Assembly: GCA_000421065.1 (NCBI GenBank)
Contig: ATWD01000001.1
Coordinates: forward strand, 1,294,001 to 1,358,000
Direction of reading: 5' to 3'
Length of the DNA stretch: 64,000 nucleotides
Source: Acidobacteriaceae bacterium TAA 166
Lineage (GTDB): Bacteria > Acidobacteriota > Terriglobia > Terriglobales > Acidobacteriaceae
This document shows positions 50,547 to 60,557 of the stretch, piece by piece; position 1 is the stretch's first letter; the number at the start of each line of letters is the position of its first letter. The notes under the pieces are model-generated. The model was not told where the DNA came from. It did not search any database and was given only the letters and a program-made list of their open reading frames with translations. Position numbers and translations under genes: made by a program.

Positions 50547-51397
50547 GCGGGATCACAACCGTCGCCGTACTGGGTGCCGGAACCATGGGCAACGGCATCG
50601 CCCACGTCGCGGCGAGGTCGGGATTCGAGGTTCTGCTCTCGGACATCGCCCAGAACCTGCTCGACCGCGGCGTGGCCACCATCGAGAAGAACCTTGCCCG
50701 CGAGGTGACGAAGGGGACGCTGACGCAACAGCAGGCCGACGAGGCTCGTGGTCGCATTACTCCGGTACTTGATCGAGAACGGCTGGCAGCCGCCGATCTC
50801 GCCCTCGAGGCGGCGACCGAGCGCTTCGAGGTCAAGGCGGCGATCTTCCGCGATCTCGACCGCATTCTGCGCCCCGAGACCATTCTGGCGACCAATACCA
50901 GCTCCATCTCGATCACGAAGCTTGCCGCCCAGACCTCGCGGCCGCAGCAGGTGATCGGGATGCACTTCTTCAATCCGGTGCCGGTGATGCAGCTGGTGGA
51001 GGTGATCCGCGGGTTGCAGAGCTCGCAGGCGACCTTCGCGACCGTCGAGGCTCTGGCGACGAGGATGGGCAAGACTGCGGTCGAGGTGAACGATGCCGCG
51101 GGCTTCGTCTCGAACCGCGTGCTGATGCCGCTGATCAACGAGGCGATCTTCGCGGTGATGGAGGGGGTCGCGACGCCGGAGGCGGTGGACAGGATCTTTC
51201 AGCTGGGGATGGCGCACCCGATGGGGCCGCTGACGCTGGCCGACTTCATCGGGCTCGACGTTTGCCTGGATATCATGCGGGTACTCGAGGACGGGATCGG
51301 CGACCCGAAGTACCGGCCCTGCCCGCTGCTGGTCCGGATGGTCGATGCAGGGTGGCTGGGACGGAAGTCGGGGCGGGGGTTTTATTGGTATGCGTAG
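50543..51397 (+). CDS. 3-hydroxyacyl-CoA dehydrogenase (3-hydroxybutyryl-CoA type)
   Basis: A 284-residue NAD-dependent dehydrogenase oxidising L-3-hydroxybutyryl-CoA in short-chain fatty-acid or butyrate metabolism. Rossmann loop [32 protein letters not shown], and catalytic-region [18 protein letters not shown] are present, as is the C-terminal [18 protein letters not shown] with the Asn. Monofunctional length fits HBD/PaaH. It starts with GTG overlapping the phosphatase stop (GTGA), an odd pairing that suggests shared transcription. It ends just before a repeat fragment (GCCTGCCAGCC at 51400). Confidence 0.93.
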   Translation: MSGITTVAVLGAGTMGNGIAHVAARSGFEVLLSDIAQNLLDRGVATIEKNLAREVTKGTLTQQQADEARGRITPVLDRERLAAADLALEAATERFEVKAAIFRDLDRILRPETILATNTSSISITKLAAQTSRPQQVIGMHFFNPVPVMQLVEVIRGLQSSQATFATVEALATRMGKTAVEVNDAAGFVSNRVLMPLINEAIFAVMEGVATPEAVDRIFQLGMAHPMGPLTLADFIGLDVCLDIMRVLEDGIGDPKYRPCPLLVRMVDAGWLGRKSGRGFYWYA

Positions 51398-51445
51398 GGG
51401 CCTGCCAGCCATGATTCTTGAATCGTCCGATATCGCCTGTTTCTC

Positions 51446-51474
51446 TTGACCTCGAGGCCCAATTTCTCTAGACT
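51446..51474 (+). promoter_or_regulatory. rpsT promoter
   Basis: TTGACC (51446-51451), 17-bp spacer, TAGACT (51469-51474). The leader of about 95 nt contains a CAGGCT...AGCCTG hairpin (51496-51520) that may be part of S20 autoregulation. Confidence 0.6.
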
Positions 51475-51574
51475 TAGAGATTGCAGGGGATCGGTCAGGC
51501 TGTGTTTCTGGCCAGCCTGAGGCCTGCATCCCAATTCCCGAGACAATTCCGGGTTAGAAGAGAGAGTTTAAGTA

Positions 51575-51853
51575 ATGGCAAATCATATTTCTTCGCTGAA
51601 GCGCGCCCGTCAGACCGAGACCAAGACCGCGGTCAACCGCGCCAACAAGAGCAGGCTGCGTGGAACCCTGCGCACCCTGCGCGAGGCCATCGCCAAGGGC
51701 GACGCCTCCAACCTCAAGGCCGTCTACAGCGCCACCGTCTCGGTACTCGACAAGAGCGTCCAGAAGGGTGTCCTGCACAAGAACACCGCCAGCCGCTACA
51801 AGGCCCGCCTGAACGCCCGCGTCAAGGCTGTGGTCGCCCCCAAGGCCGCCTAA
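51575..51853 (+). CDS. rpsT: 30S ribosomal protein S20
   Basis: S20 is a small 16S-rRNA-binding protein of the 30S subunit body. The 92-residue product begins [17 protein letters not shown], the S20 hallmark, and has the conserved [32 protein letters not shown] precedes the ATG. A good promoter and a terminator flank it, so it is monocistronic. Confidence 0.97.
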   Translation: MANHISSLKRARQTETKTAVNRANKSRLRGTLRTLREAIAKGDASNLKAVYSATVSVLDKSVQKGVLHKNTASRYKARLNARVKAVVAPKAA

Positions 51854-51873
51854 GCCAGGCTCCAACGTCATTC

Positions 51874-51906
51874 AAAAAGCCAGCTCGATATGAGAGCTGG
51901 CTTTTT
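51874..51906 (+). terminator. Terminator after rpsT
   Basis: 13-bp stem AAAAAGCCAGCTC / GAGCTGGCTTTTT, 7-nt loop, T run; 20 bp past the rpsT stop. Confidence 0.9.
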
Positions 51907-52012
51907 GCTTGCCTGAACCTCCAGGCCCGCACCTCCCTTCAGCCTTTTCCCTTACGCTTGTCACGTCCGAATCGCGCTAAACTGCTCCTCCCTGAGCTTT
52001 CCGGAGGCGATC

Positions 52013-53095
52013 ATGTTCAAGTGGCTCCTGTTGCTGGCGATTCCGGCTTTACATGCATACGGGCAAAGCCCGCAGCAGCTTCTTGAAAGCGCGCAGGACG
52101 CCTACAAGAATCCCGAAGGCTACGAGATCCGGGGGAAGGGCTGGATGTTGCCGGAAGGCTCCTCCACAGAGTCCTCCGGAGTTCAGTTCGAGACCAGCGT
52201 TGCCGCCGAGGCATCGCCCTTCGAGAGCCCTCGCCCCCCTGCGCATCCGGGTGCCAGAACAGGCGCGGTGAAGTTTGGGCCCGATTGGAAGGGTGCCCGC
52301 ACTGTCTCATTTAACCTGATCGTCGTTGCCTCCTGGACCAGGGCCGCGACCGATGTAGAGTCCGTTCGGGAGACGGGCACAGAAGAGCTGCCGTTGAACG
52401 GGTCTCCTGTTCCCTGCCGCATCCTCGAGGTGCGCTATCGTTCTACCGATCCGGACGCTCCTCCCGTTCCCGCCACCACCTACTCCATCTGCTCGGACCT
52501 TCATCTCATCCTCCGCAAGGAGGTGAAGTTTCCCACTGGACCTCATGGCACCGGTCCTTCGGCGACCTGGAGAATCGTCTTCGATCAGGTGGAGTTTCAT
52601 CGTCCCGCGCCGCAATGGCTGCTCGCCATGAAAGACCTGCCTGACCTGACGATTCGCAAAGAGTGGATCGGAAGACCGGCGCCGAACTTCAAGCTCTCGG
52701 ACCTCGACGGCAATGCAGTTGACCTGGCATCGATGCGGGGCAAGCTGGTTCTGCTGGACTTCTGGTCGGTCTCGTGCGGTCCCTGCATCCGCCAGAGGCC
52801 TATGGTCGAAGAGGTCGCTACAGCGCATAAAGACGTCCTTACCCTCTGGGGTGTCTCCTTCGACCCTGCGAGCCGCGATAAACGATGGTTCTCGCAGCAC
52901 CCGCCCATCCTTCCCACACTTACGGATGCTGACTTTGTCACCTCTGATTCATACAAGGTTCACGACATTCCTTCCCTCGTGCTCATCGGAAGGGACGGAA
53001 CAATCAGAAGCTTCTGGGAGGGGAATGTGGGGAGGGCAACTTTAGAGGCGGCCATTCGGAACGCGGCTAAAACGACTCCTCCTGCCAAACGATAA
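52013..53095 (+). CDS. Exported TlpA/ResA-type thioredoxin-fold protein
   Basis: A 360-residue periplasmic or membrane-anchored protein. A short signal peptide (LLLLAIPALHAYG), then a unique N-terminal domain of about 200 residues with little similarity to known families. The C-terminal domain has the redox-active FWSVSCGPC (Cys255, Cys258) and the cis-proline in YKVHDIPSLVLI, both TlpA features. It may reduce or isomerise disulfides of exported cytochromes or other proteins. The long N-terminal domain is the unusual part. Monocistronic, with a promoter region after rpsT. Confidence 0.83.
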   Translation: MFKWLLLLAIPALHAYGQSPQQLLESAQDAYKNPEGYEIRGKGWMLPEGSSTESSGVQFETSVAAEASPFESPRPPAHPGARTGAVKFGPDWKGARTVSFNLIVVASWTRAATDVESVRETGTEELPLNGSPVPCRILEVRYRSTDPDAPPVPATTYSICSDLHLILRKEVKFPTGPHGTGPSATWRIVFDQVEFHRPAPQWLLAMKDLPDLTIRKEWIGRPAPNFKLSDLDGNAVDLASMRGKLVLLDFWSVSCGPCIRQRPMVEEVATAHKDVLTLWGVSFDPASRDKRWFSQHPPILPTLTDADFVTSDSYKVHDIPSLVLIGRDGTIRSFWEGNVGRATLEAAIRNAAKTTPPAKR

Positions 53096-53105
53096 GCGAA
53101 AGGAT

Positions 53106-54758
53106 TTACCGCGGCTCTTCCTGCTGAGGGGTTCCGTCGTGCTTCTCTCCAGGGGCGTAGAGCGAGGGGGGCTTGCGTCGTGTGGGCTGCTCGTCTCCTT
53201 GAGCCGCGGACGGAGCCGGGGCGGAGTCTGGAGGCGGCGCAGGCGGAGGAGGCGCAGATGACGGCGGGGTCTGGCCCTGGCCTTGATCCTGATCCTGATT
53301 CTGGCCTCGCTCCGCAGAGGCGTTCGCCGGAGCGGCTGGCGCAGCACCCGTCTGCTGGGCGGTGGCGCTCGCATTGCCGGTCGCGTTCGGCAGGGTCATC
53401 CCTGCGGGAATGCTGGTAGCAGCGCCATCGCCGCTCGAGAGCCTGGCTCCCGGGTCGCCATCGATGTGGGGAGCCGACTGCTGGGCCATCTGCACCGCCG
53501 CGCGATCTTTGGGGGACAGGGGTGGAAGGTCGTAGATCTCGACCGCCTGGTTGCGCACTACAGCCAGCCCCAGGCCGTCAGGGGAGAGGGCGTAGTTCTG
53601 GCCCACGCGGGCGATGGGCGAGGCGTCGATCCGGAGCAGCTGCTGCCCGCTGTCGATCTGGTAGACGATGATGCTCTGGCCATCAAACATCTCCGGCGAG
53701 ACCGAGGTGTTGTCGATCAGGGCGGTTCGCGTCAGCAGGCGGCTGAAGGCAAAGCGGCCGCTGCCGGGAGCGTAGGCGAAGGTCGGGGCGACGTAGCTCT
53801 CGGTCATGTTCTGCTCCCACATCTCCTCGCCGCGCAGGTTGAAGGCGCCGACCACCTGCGGGGTGTGGCTCGTGTGGCAGCCGAAGGCGATGAACTCGCT
53901 GGGGCTGACGAGGATGGGAGAGGGCCGGCAGGTGGAGTCGAAGGCGGCCAGCTCCTTCACCTTGCCGCCGTAGCTCTGGAAGTTGAAGGCCCAGTGCTGC
54001 TGCCCCTGGTCGAGCGTGGCGATGTATCCGGCGGAGTTGGCCGGGATACGCCCGGCGCTCTTCGAGTGGATGATTCCTCCGGGGTGGACCTCGATCTCGT
54101 CGCCGGTCTTCTGAACGAGCCGCAGGAAGTGGATCTGGACGGGGGTGGAGCCGGGACCGTCGTCGTCCTGGTCTTGATCGCTGCTATGGACGTCACCGTA
54201 GATCGTGGCTTTGGGCTTGGGCGGGTCCAAGGTCTCGACGAGCATCAGGTCGGCTTCGGGGGAGAAGAGGATGCCCCCGATGCGGCGGTCGGAGCGGATG
54301 AACGACTGCAGCCGGAAGGCGTCGCCGTGGGACAGGTTGATCATGGGCGCGAAGGTGGAGAGCTCGTCGCGGACCCGCAGCATGAACCTTCCCTGTCCCA
54401 GGTTCCAGAGGTACATGCCGCGGTCGTGGGTGCGCCATTCGGTCCGGGCCAGCACCTTGCCGGAGGGAAGCTCGAGCAGGAGCGCCTCGACGATCCGGTC
54501 CTGATCGCTGGCGGGGCAGTCGGGAAGGCGCTTGAGCAGGCGCTTCACGTTATAGGTGAGCAGAAGGTGCTTGTTATCGACGTAGTCGAGCGTCAGCATG
54601 GAGCTGCCCGCCAGCATGAACTGGTTGGGCATGCTCTGGTAGCCGAGATCTTCCAGGGGAATGCTGGTGGAGGGGCCGGGGCTGCGGGCGAATCCCGGGA
54701 GCGCGGCGAGACTCGTCACAAAAAGCAGGAGAAGAGTGAGCAGGCGGGATTGCGGCAT
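53106..54758 (-). CDS. Exported beta-propeller-like hypothetical protein
   Basis: About 550 residues with a signal peptide (RLLTLLLLFVTSLAALPGFA) and repeated strands of a WD40/YVTN-like propeller (e.g. RIGGILFSPEADLMLVETLD, VVGAFNLRGEEMW, QNYALSPDGLGLAVVRNQ). The C-terminal 110 residues are Gln/Asp/Pro-rich and low-complexity. The start at 54758 (PQSRLL) puts the hydrophobic core at the right place; an ATG at 54803 is possible. A repeat lies in its upstream region. Function unknown. Confidence 0.6.
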   Translation of the reverse strand: MPQSRLLTLLLLFVTSLAALPGFARSPGPSTSIPLEDLGYQSMPNQFMLAGSSMLTLDYVDNKHLLLTYNVKRLLKRLPDCPASDQDRIVEALLLELPSGKVLARTEWRTHDRGMYLWNLGQGRFMLRVRDELSTFAPMINLSHGDAFRLQSFIRSDRRIGGILFSPEADLMLVETLDPPKPKATIYGDVHSSDQDQDDDGPGSTPVQIHFLRLVQKTGDEIEVHPGGIIHSKSAGRIPANSAGYIATLDQGQQHWAFNFQSYGGKVKELAAFDSTCRPSPILVSPSEFIAFGCHTSHTPQVVGAFNLRGEEMWEQNMTESYVAPTFAYAPGSGRFAFSRLLTRTALIDNTSVSPEMFDGQSIIVYQIDSGQQLLRIDASPIARVGQNYALSPDGLGLAVVRNQAVEIYDLPPLSPKDRAAVQMAQQSAPHIDGDPGARLSSGDGAATSIPAGMTLPNATGNASATAQQTGAAPAAPANASAERGQNQDQDQGQGQTPPSSAPPPPAPPPDSAPAPSAAQGDEQPTRRKPPSLYAPGEKHDGTPQQEEPR

Positions 54759-54891
54759 CTTGCGAAGCCGCGGACGGGCGGAGATGATCCAGAGAACCGG
54801 CATGACAGGCCACGCGTATCCAGTTACTACTCTTTCACAGACGGGGAGCGCCCGCCAATGGGTGCTTCGCGCACGGCGGAAGAACCTTTGG

Positions 54892-55052
54892 CGTAGGCCT
54901 CTCGCGGGTCGGCGCGAAGATTTACGCAAGCGACCAATGGGAGCCTTCACCCCGAAGGGAGTACACACGTCACGAAGGGACCGCGCACCGGGGTCCAGGC
55001 GAGCCTGCTCGCTGGGGTGGCTTCCACGCGCAGTGGGCCCGGCCAGCAGGCC
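54892..55052. repeat. Family A repeat, divergent copy (A-21)
   Basis: It carries the rare GGCGAGCCTGCTCGCTGG module seen in A-08, plus CGACCAATGGGAGC and CACGTCACGAAGGGACCG, and ends GGGCCCGGCCAGCAGGCC. The left end is degraded. In a divergent gap. Confidence 0.78.
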
Positions 55053-55145
55053 ATAGGCTTTGAATTTTCCGATACAACCGCGGTTCGCGGCTATCGCGAT
55101 GATACAAAAGGACAGCGTTCGACGCGGGTCGGGAGGCTCGATCAA

Positions 55146-57242
55146 ATGATGAAACAGCGAGAGAGACGGTGGGGAATGGGAAGAGTTGCCCTGGGAGCTG
55201 GAGCGGTTCTGCTGGCTGCGTGGGCCGGCGCACAGACCGGGACCGCCCAGACGAGCGCGGCCAAGGCGGCCGAGGTCTACAAGCCCATCCCCGGCTTCGA
55301 TCCCACCTCCATCGATACCGGCGTCGATCCGTGTAACGACTTCTATAAGTTTGCCTGCGGACGCTTCGCGGCTAACCACCCGATTCCGGCCGATCAGGCG
55401 GGCGTCGATCAGTTCTACGCTCTCTATAACGTCAACTCGCAGTCGCTGAACGGCATCCTGACCAAGGCCGCTGCCGGGGGCGCGAACCGCACGGCCAACG
55501 AGCAGAAGATCGGCGACTTCTACAAGAGCTGCATGGACGAGAGCACGATCGAGACCAAGGGGATGGCTCCCCTGAAGCCGATGCTAGATGAGATCGATGG
55601 CATCAACGCCCTGGGCGAGCTGGCTCCCGTGGTCGGACATCTTCAGCGGAACGGCGTCGACGTCTTCTTCAGCTACGGCGAGCAGCAGGACTTCAAAAAC
55701 GCGGCCAAGCAGATCGCTTTCATCGATCAAGGAGGCTTGGGGCTTCCCGAGCGCGACTATTACCTGCGCCCGGGCGAGAAGGACGAGACCCTGCGCAAGC
55801 AGTACGTCGATCATGTCGCCAAAATGCTGGTGCTTTCGGGAACTCCAGAGGCGAAGGCAAAGCGCGACGCGGATGCCATTATGGCCTTCGAGAGCAAGCT
55901 CGCCAAGGCCTCCATGCCGGTGACCGAGCGGCGCGATCCGGAGAAGGTCTACCACCTGCAGACGATCGAGAAGTTCAACGAGACCATCGATCCCGATTCG
56001 TTCGCCGCATTCCGCGAGGCTATGCATGCCCCCGCCATTACGGAGATCAATAACGGCAACCCGGAGTTCCTCACCGAGGTGATCAAGCAGATTCAGAGCG
56101 CCGATCTCGACACACTGAAGGCCTACATGCGCTATCACGCGCTAACGGCTGCGGCCAATCGCCTGCCCAAACGCTTCGACGACGAGAACTTCGCCTTCTA
56201 CGGCCGCACCCTGACCGGACAGCCGGAGCAGAGCCCGCGCTGGAAACGCTGCTCGAACTCGGTGGACGGCGCACTGGGCGAGGCCCTGGGGCAGGTCTAT
56301 GTCGCACAGTATTTTGCCGGCGACAGCAAGGCCAAGACGCTGGAGATGGTACACGACATCGAGGGCGCCATGGCCCGCGATCTCGACCAGATCGACTGGA
56401 TGTCGCCCGCGACCAAGGTTCGGGCCAAGGAGAAGCTCGACGCCATCGCCAACAAGATCGGCTACCCGGACAAGTGGCGCGACTACTCGAAGCTGGAGAT
56501 CAAGCCCGACGACGCGCTGGGCAACAAGTTTCGCGGCATCGCGTTTGAGAACGACCGTCAGCTGGCCAAGATCGGCCAACCCGTCGATCACAATGAATGG
56601 GGCATGACGCCGCCGACGGTCAACGCCTACTACGACCCCAGCATGAACGACATCAACTTCCCTGCCGGAATCCTGCAGCCCGCCTTCTATGACAAGAGCC
56701 AGGACGACGCCGTGAACTATGGCCACATCGGCGCCGTCATCGGCCACGAGCTGACCCATGGCTTCGACGATGAAGGGCGCAAGTTCGACGCCAAGGGCAA
56801 CCTGAGCGACTGGTGGACGCCGGAGGACGCGAAGAAGTTCGAGAGCCGCACCGACTGCCTGGTGAACGAGTACGGCAGCTTCACCGCGGTCGACGACGTC
56901 AAGGTGAACGGCAAGCTGACGCTGGGCGAGAACACCGCCGACAACGGCGGCCTGGTGCTGGCTTACCTCGCTTACATGGAGCGCGCCAAGGCCGACAAGG
57001 TCGATTTGAACGCGAAGACCAACGGCTATAACGCGGCGCAGCGGTTCTACATCGGCTTTGCGCAGAACTGGTGCGAGAACGCCCGGCCCGAGAGCGTGCG
57101 CCAGCAGGTGCTCACCGACCCGCACTCGCCCGATCACTTCCGGGCCAACGGAGCGATCGTCAACCAGCCGGGCTTTGCAGCTGCCTTCAGCTGCAAGAAG
57201 GGCGCACCGATGGTCCCGGCGAATAGCTGCAGGGTCTGGTAA
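55146..57242 (+). CDS. M13-family (neprilysin-like) metallopeptidase
   Basis: A 698-residue secreted zinc endopeptidase. A signal peptide (VALGAGAVLLAAWAGAQ), the M13 N-terminal domain (DPCNDFYKFACGRFAANHPIP), and the C-terminal catalytic domain with HELTH (His534, Glu535, His538) and the third ligand Glu in GENTADNGG. The NAYYDPSMNDINFPAGILQP segment is typical. The internal cysteine pairs fit an exported fold. Acts on small peptides in the periplasm or outside. Two adjacent ATGs (55146, 55149) start it. Downstream only 130 bp to the next gene, interrupted by a repeat fragment. Confidence 0.93.
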   Translation: MMKQRERRWGMGRVALGAGAVLLAAWAGAQTGTAQTSAAKAAEVYKPIPGFDPTSIDTGVDPCNDFYKFACGRFAANHPIPADQAGVDQFYALYNVNSQSLNGILTKAAAGGANRTANEQKIGDFYKSCMDESTIETKGMAPLKPMLDEIDGINALGELAPVVGHLQRNGVDVFFSYGEQQDFKNAAKQIAFIDQGGLGLPERDYYLRPGEKDETLRKQYVDHVAKMLVLSGTPEAKAKRDADAIMAFESKLAKASMPVTERRDPEKVYHLQTIEKFNETIDPDSFAAFREAMHAPAITEINNGNPEFLTEVIKQIQSADLDTLKAYMRYHALTAAANRLPKRFDDENFAFYGRTLTGQPEQSPRWKRCSNSVDGALGEALGQVYVAQYFAGDSKAKTLEMVHDIEGAMARDLDQIDWMSPATKVRAKEKLDAIANKIGYPDKWRDYSKLEIKPDDALGNKFRGIAFENDRQLAKIGQPVDHNEWGMTPPTVNAYYDPSMNDINFPAGILQPAFYDKSQDDAVNYGHIGAVIGHELTHGFDDEGRKFDAKGNLSDWWTPEDAKKFESRTDCLVNEYGSFTAVDDVKVNGKLTLGENTADNGGLVLAYLAYMERAKADKVDLNAKTNGYNAAQRFYIGFAQNWCENARPESVRQQVLTDPHSPDHFRANGAIVNQPGFAAAFSCKKGAPMVPANSCRVW

Positions 57243-57249
57243 AAGCGAT

Positions 57250-57288
57250 GGCCTGCCGGCCGGCCCCACTGCGCGGCAGCGCATGGCC
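57250..57288. repeat. Family A repeat, minimal copy (A-22)
   Basis: GGCCTGCCGGCCGGCCCC followed by ACTGCGCGGCAGCGC: ends fused. Begins 8 bp after the M13 stop. Confidence 0.7.
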
Positions 57289-57373
57289 TTTACCAAAAGT
57301 CAGCTGACACGCGGTGACAGCAGAGGAGGCGCAGCTTAAGGCTGCCCCCTCTGCTTTGTGCGACATTGAAGAT

Positions 57374-58297
57374 ATGCACCCTCACTCCAGACAACGGCTC
57401 GCCGGATTTCTCGCCTGCGCGCTCGCCAGTGCATTCTGGGGCTGCGGCTTCTTCTTCGGCAAGATCGCCCTGGCCGAGATGTCCTTCGCCCACATGGTGC
57501 TCTACCGCTTCCTCTTCGCGCTGGCGGTTCTGCTCCCTCTGCTCGCAACGCATCGACCTCATTTGAATGCACACGAGTGGAGAGTATTGGCAACGGCTTC
57601 CTTCCTCGGAATTCCGGTGCAGTTCCTTCTGCAGTTTTACGGGCTGTCGCTGACAACGGTCTCGCACGCCGCGCTGATGGTGGGTACGATGCCTGTGATC
57701 CTCGCCGTGGGAGCCACGGTCTTCGCGCACGAGCGTCTGGATGCGACTGGATGGATCGCCCTGGCCGCCTCGACCACAGGGGCCGCACTGATCGCCTTCG
57801 GGAGGCATGCGACCGGCGTCGGAGAGCCCTCGCTCGCCGGCGATCTTCTGGTGGTGCTGTCACTGGCCATCGCGCTCTTCTGGATCCTGCTGAACAAGCG
57901 GCTGATGGATCGCCACTCGGCGGTCGTAGTCACGGCGTACGGCCTTCTGCTCGGTACGATCATGCTGGCGGTCTGGGTGCCGGCGCGTTACGGCCTTCCG
58001 CCCGTTCACCACGTGTCGATGAAGGCGTGGCTGGCTCTGGCCGCCAGCGGAGTTCTGTGCACGGCCATCACGACACTGCTGTGGAACTGGGGCATGACCA
58101 AGGTCCCAGCGTCGCAGGCCGGGATCCTGCTGAACATGGAGCCTCTGATGGGAAGCCTGCTGGGGGTCTTCGTTCTGGGCGAGCACCTGGGCCCCACGGC
58201 GTGGATGGGGGGAGGACTGATTCTCGCGGCCGCCTTCACGCTCACCATGCACTCGAAGACGCAGATCGCCGAGGCGGTCGCAGCCGTGCGGGAGTGA
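57374..58297 (+). CDS. EamA-family (DMT) transporter
   Basis: A 307-residue inner-membrane transporter with ten hydrophobic segments in two EamA repeats. The first starts ACALASAFWGCGFFFGKIAL and the second LVVLSLAIALFWILLNKRL. Closing segments NMEPLMGSLLGVFVLGEHLG are family-typical. DMT members export metabolites or amino acids; no substrate is evident. The start at 57374 is supported by the shape of helix 1. An upstream in-frame extension is low in quality. The FUSC gene starts 21 bp downstream, so a transporter pair is likely cotranscribed. Confidence 0.83.
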   Translation: MHPHSRQRLAGFLACALASAFWGCGFFFGKIALAEMSFAHMVLYRFLFALAVLLPLLATHRPHLNAHEWRVLATASFLGIPVQFLLQFYGLSLTTVSHAALMVGTMPVILAVGATVFAHERLDATGWIALAASTTGAALIAFGRHATGVGEPSLAGDLLVVLSLAIALFWILLNKRLMDRHSAVVVTAYGLLLGTIMLAVWVPARYGLPPVHHVSMKAWLALAASGVLCTAITTLLWNWGMTKVPASQAGILLNMEPLMGSLLGVFVLGEHLGPTAWMGGGLILAAAFTLTMHSKTQIAEAVAAVRE

Positions 58298-58318
58298 GAG
58301 AGAAGTACACTCTGAATC

Positions 58319-60550
58319 ATGTCGGTGGCGGGTCAGAGAAAGGTATGGGGCGAGCTGGACTGGCTGCGCAGGCTCCACTGGCGGCGCGGCCTGCGCGCAG
58401 GCATCGCCGTCGCCGCCGCCATGATCGCGTGCAAAGCTCTCGGCCAGCCTATGGGCTGGGCGGCCCTGGGAGGCTTCGAGGCCATCCTGGTCGACAACGG
58501 CGGCCCTTATCGCAGCCGGCTCACCACCATCCTGACGCTGCTCGGCATCGGCTCGGTCGCCGGCGTCATCGCCGCGCTGGCGGCTCCGCACCTTGCGGCC
58601 GCCCTCGTGGTCACGGCTCTGTTCTGCTTCGCGATCACCTACGCCCGCGTGATGTCGAATCAGCTGGCGTCCACGTCGGTGATCATCCTGGTCATCTACT
58701 TCGCCGGCTACGGGGGCTCCGCCTCGCTTCACGACGCTCTGGCGAGCTCCTCCGCGTTCGTTCTGGGAGGACTCTGGGCCGCTCTGCTCAGCCTTCTTCT
58801 CTGGCCGCTCGATCCCTTCCGTCCCGCGCGCTCGGCCGTCGCCGACTGCTACGCCTTGCTAGCCGAGTTCACCGCGCTGGTCCGCCGCACGGCGCCGGAC
58901 AGCGAGGATCGCCGGGCCGAGCGGCGGCGCATGCACGACCTGCAGCGCAGGATGCGCGTTGCCATGGAAGCTGCCCGCACGGCCATCGGGACCACCAGCG
59001 CGCGCGTGACCGCCCGCACCATCCGGGCGCGATCGCTTACCGTGCTGCTCGAGACGGCGGACCTCCTCTTCGCCGGAACCATTCGCTGGACGGAGCTCTT
59101 CGAGGTCTCTCCGGAGAACGAATCGACCGATGCCCTGGAGGGAATGTTCGTGTGGCTGAGCGGTGCCGAGCGCGTCATCGAACGCGCTCTACGGCAGCGT
59201 CCGGCCGATGGCGGCGCCTCGTTCGCGCCCGAGGGATCGCACTCTATCGAGCACCTGCGCAAATGGGAGACGGCTTTCGAACAGGGGAGGCGGACGACTG
59301 GACAGTCTGGACAGGCCGGACAACCCGGTCCCCTGGCAGGTCACCTGGCACAGGATCAACGTGACGCCCTGCTCAACGTGGAGGTGGCCTTCGAGGCCAT
59401 CCAGGCGCTGTGGAGCGGGATCGAGTATCGCGCGGGGGACGCGGTCGATCGCGCGAGGCGGTCGCTGCTCTCGAGCCCGGCCACTGAATCCGCGGCGCAG
59501 CCGGGGGGGAGATCGATGGTCGATGCCATCGAGGCGAACTGGACGCCTCGCTCGGTGATGATGCGGCATGCTCTGCGCATGATGGTCGTTGGCGCGGTCG
59601 ATGTTCTGCTGATGCGGCTCATCCATCTCCAGCATGGGGTGTGGCTGGGGATGACGTCTATCATCGTGCTGCAGCCGTATGGCTCGGGCACGCTGCGGCG
59701 TGGAGCGCAGCGCGTGGGGGGAACCATCGCGGGGGGCGTGCTGGCGGCTATTCTGGCGGCGACGCTGCCCAACGAGAATGGCCTCATCCTCGCGATCACC
59801 TTCACCAGCATCCTTACGCTCGCCACCTACGCGGTGGACTACGGATGGTACTGCTTCTTCCTCACGCCGACGTTTGTGCTGTTGAGTCTGCCTCGTCTTC
59901 ACGACTGGCACTTCGCCGGCGTGCGCATGGGAATGACGCTGCTGGGAGCGGTCGTCGCGGTCGCGGCGATGCGCCTGCTGTGGCCGGAACGCGCGCAGCT
60001 CGAGCTGGGACGCCTGCTGGCCCACGGCGCACTGGCCGATGCGGAGTATGTGCGGGCGATGCTGCGGTTCTGGGAGACGCCGGAGACGGAGCGTCCGGCG
60101 GCCGACCGCGCCCTGCTCGCTCCGGCACGACGCTCCTGCGGCCTGGCCATCAACGACGCCGAGGAGACGCTGGACAGGATGCTGTTGGAGCCGCGGGTTC
60201 CTCTGTCGCGAGGCGAGCGATGGGAGGAGGCCTTGACCTTCGTCACCTACCTGCGCCGTATCACACGCGCGGTGACAACGCTGGCCTTCGTCGGCCCTCC
60301 GACGCAGGAGGCGCGGGACCGCGCCCTCAACGTGGCCCAGCGGCTCGAGCGGCTGGGACGAGGGCTGCATGAGCGGCTCGATGGCTCCGCTGCCGAGGAA
60401 TCGGCTGTCGCGGAGGCTAAGTCGGACAAGCTTGAGCCGGCGGGAGGCAGCGAGATCGAGGATACGCCGGCGGAGCAGCAGCTGCGGCGCATGGAGCGGC
60501 AGGCAGGCGTGCTCGAGCGGGCGGCGGCGACGCTTGCGGACCAGCGCTGA
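58319..60550 (+). CDS. FUSC-family inner-membrane protein (aromatic acid/fusaric acid-type exporter)
   Basis: A 743-residue protein with two blocks of four to six hydrophobic segments (residues 25-165 and 410-550) separated by a long soluble, helical region, the FUSC/AaeB layout. Segments such as LVVTALFCFAITYARVMSNQ and MTSIIVLQPYGSGTLRRGAQ match the family. The C-terminus is an acidic coiled-coil-like tail. FUSC proteins pair with an HlyD-type AaeA subunit, absent here, so it may act alone or with another partner. It follows the EamA gene closely. Confidence 0.8.
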   Translation: MSVAGQRKVWGELDWLRRLHWRRGLRAGIAVAAAMIACKALGQPMGWAALGGFEAILVDNGGPYRSRLTTILTLLGIGSVAGVIAALAAPHLAAALVVTALFCFAITYARVMSNQLASTSVIILVIYFAGYGGSASLHDALASSSAFVLGGLWAALLSLLLWPLDPFRPARSAVADCYALLAEFTALVRRTAPDSEDRRAERRRMHDLQRRMRVAMEAARTAIGTTSARVTARTIRARSLTVLLETADLLFAGTIRWTELFEVSPENESTDALEGMFVWLSGAERVIERALRQRPADGGASFAPEGSHSIEHLRKWETAFEQGRRTTGQSGQAGQPGPLAGHLAQDQRDALLNVEVAFEAIQALWSGIEYRAGDAVDRARRSLLSSPATESAAQPGGRSMVDAIEANWTPRSVMMRHALRMMVVGAVDVLLMRLIHLQHGVWLGMTSIIVLQPYGSGTLRRGAQRVGGTIAGGVLAAILAATLPNENGLILAITFTSILTLATYAVDYGWYCFFLTPTFVLLSLPRLHDWHFAGVRMGMTLLGAVVAVAAMRLLWPERAQLELGRLLAHGALADAEYVRAMLRFWETPETERPAADRALLAPARRSCGLAINDAEETLDRMLLEPRVPLSRGERWEEALTFVTYLRRITRAVTTLAFVGPPTQEARDRALNVAQRLERLGRGLHERLDGSAAEESAVAEAKSDKLEPAGGSEIEDTPAEQQLRRMERQAGVLERAAATLADQR

Positions 60551-60557
60551 CAGGCGG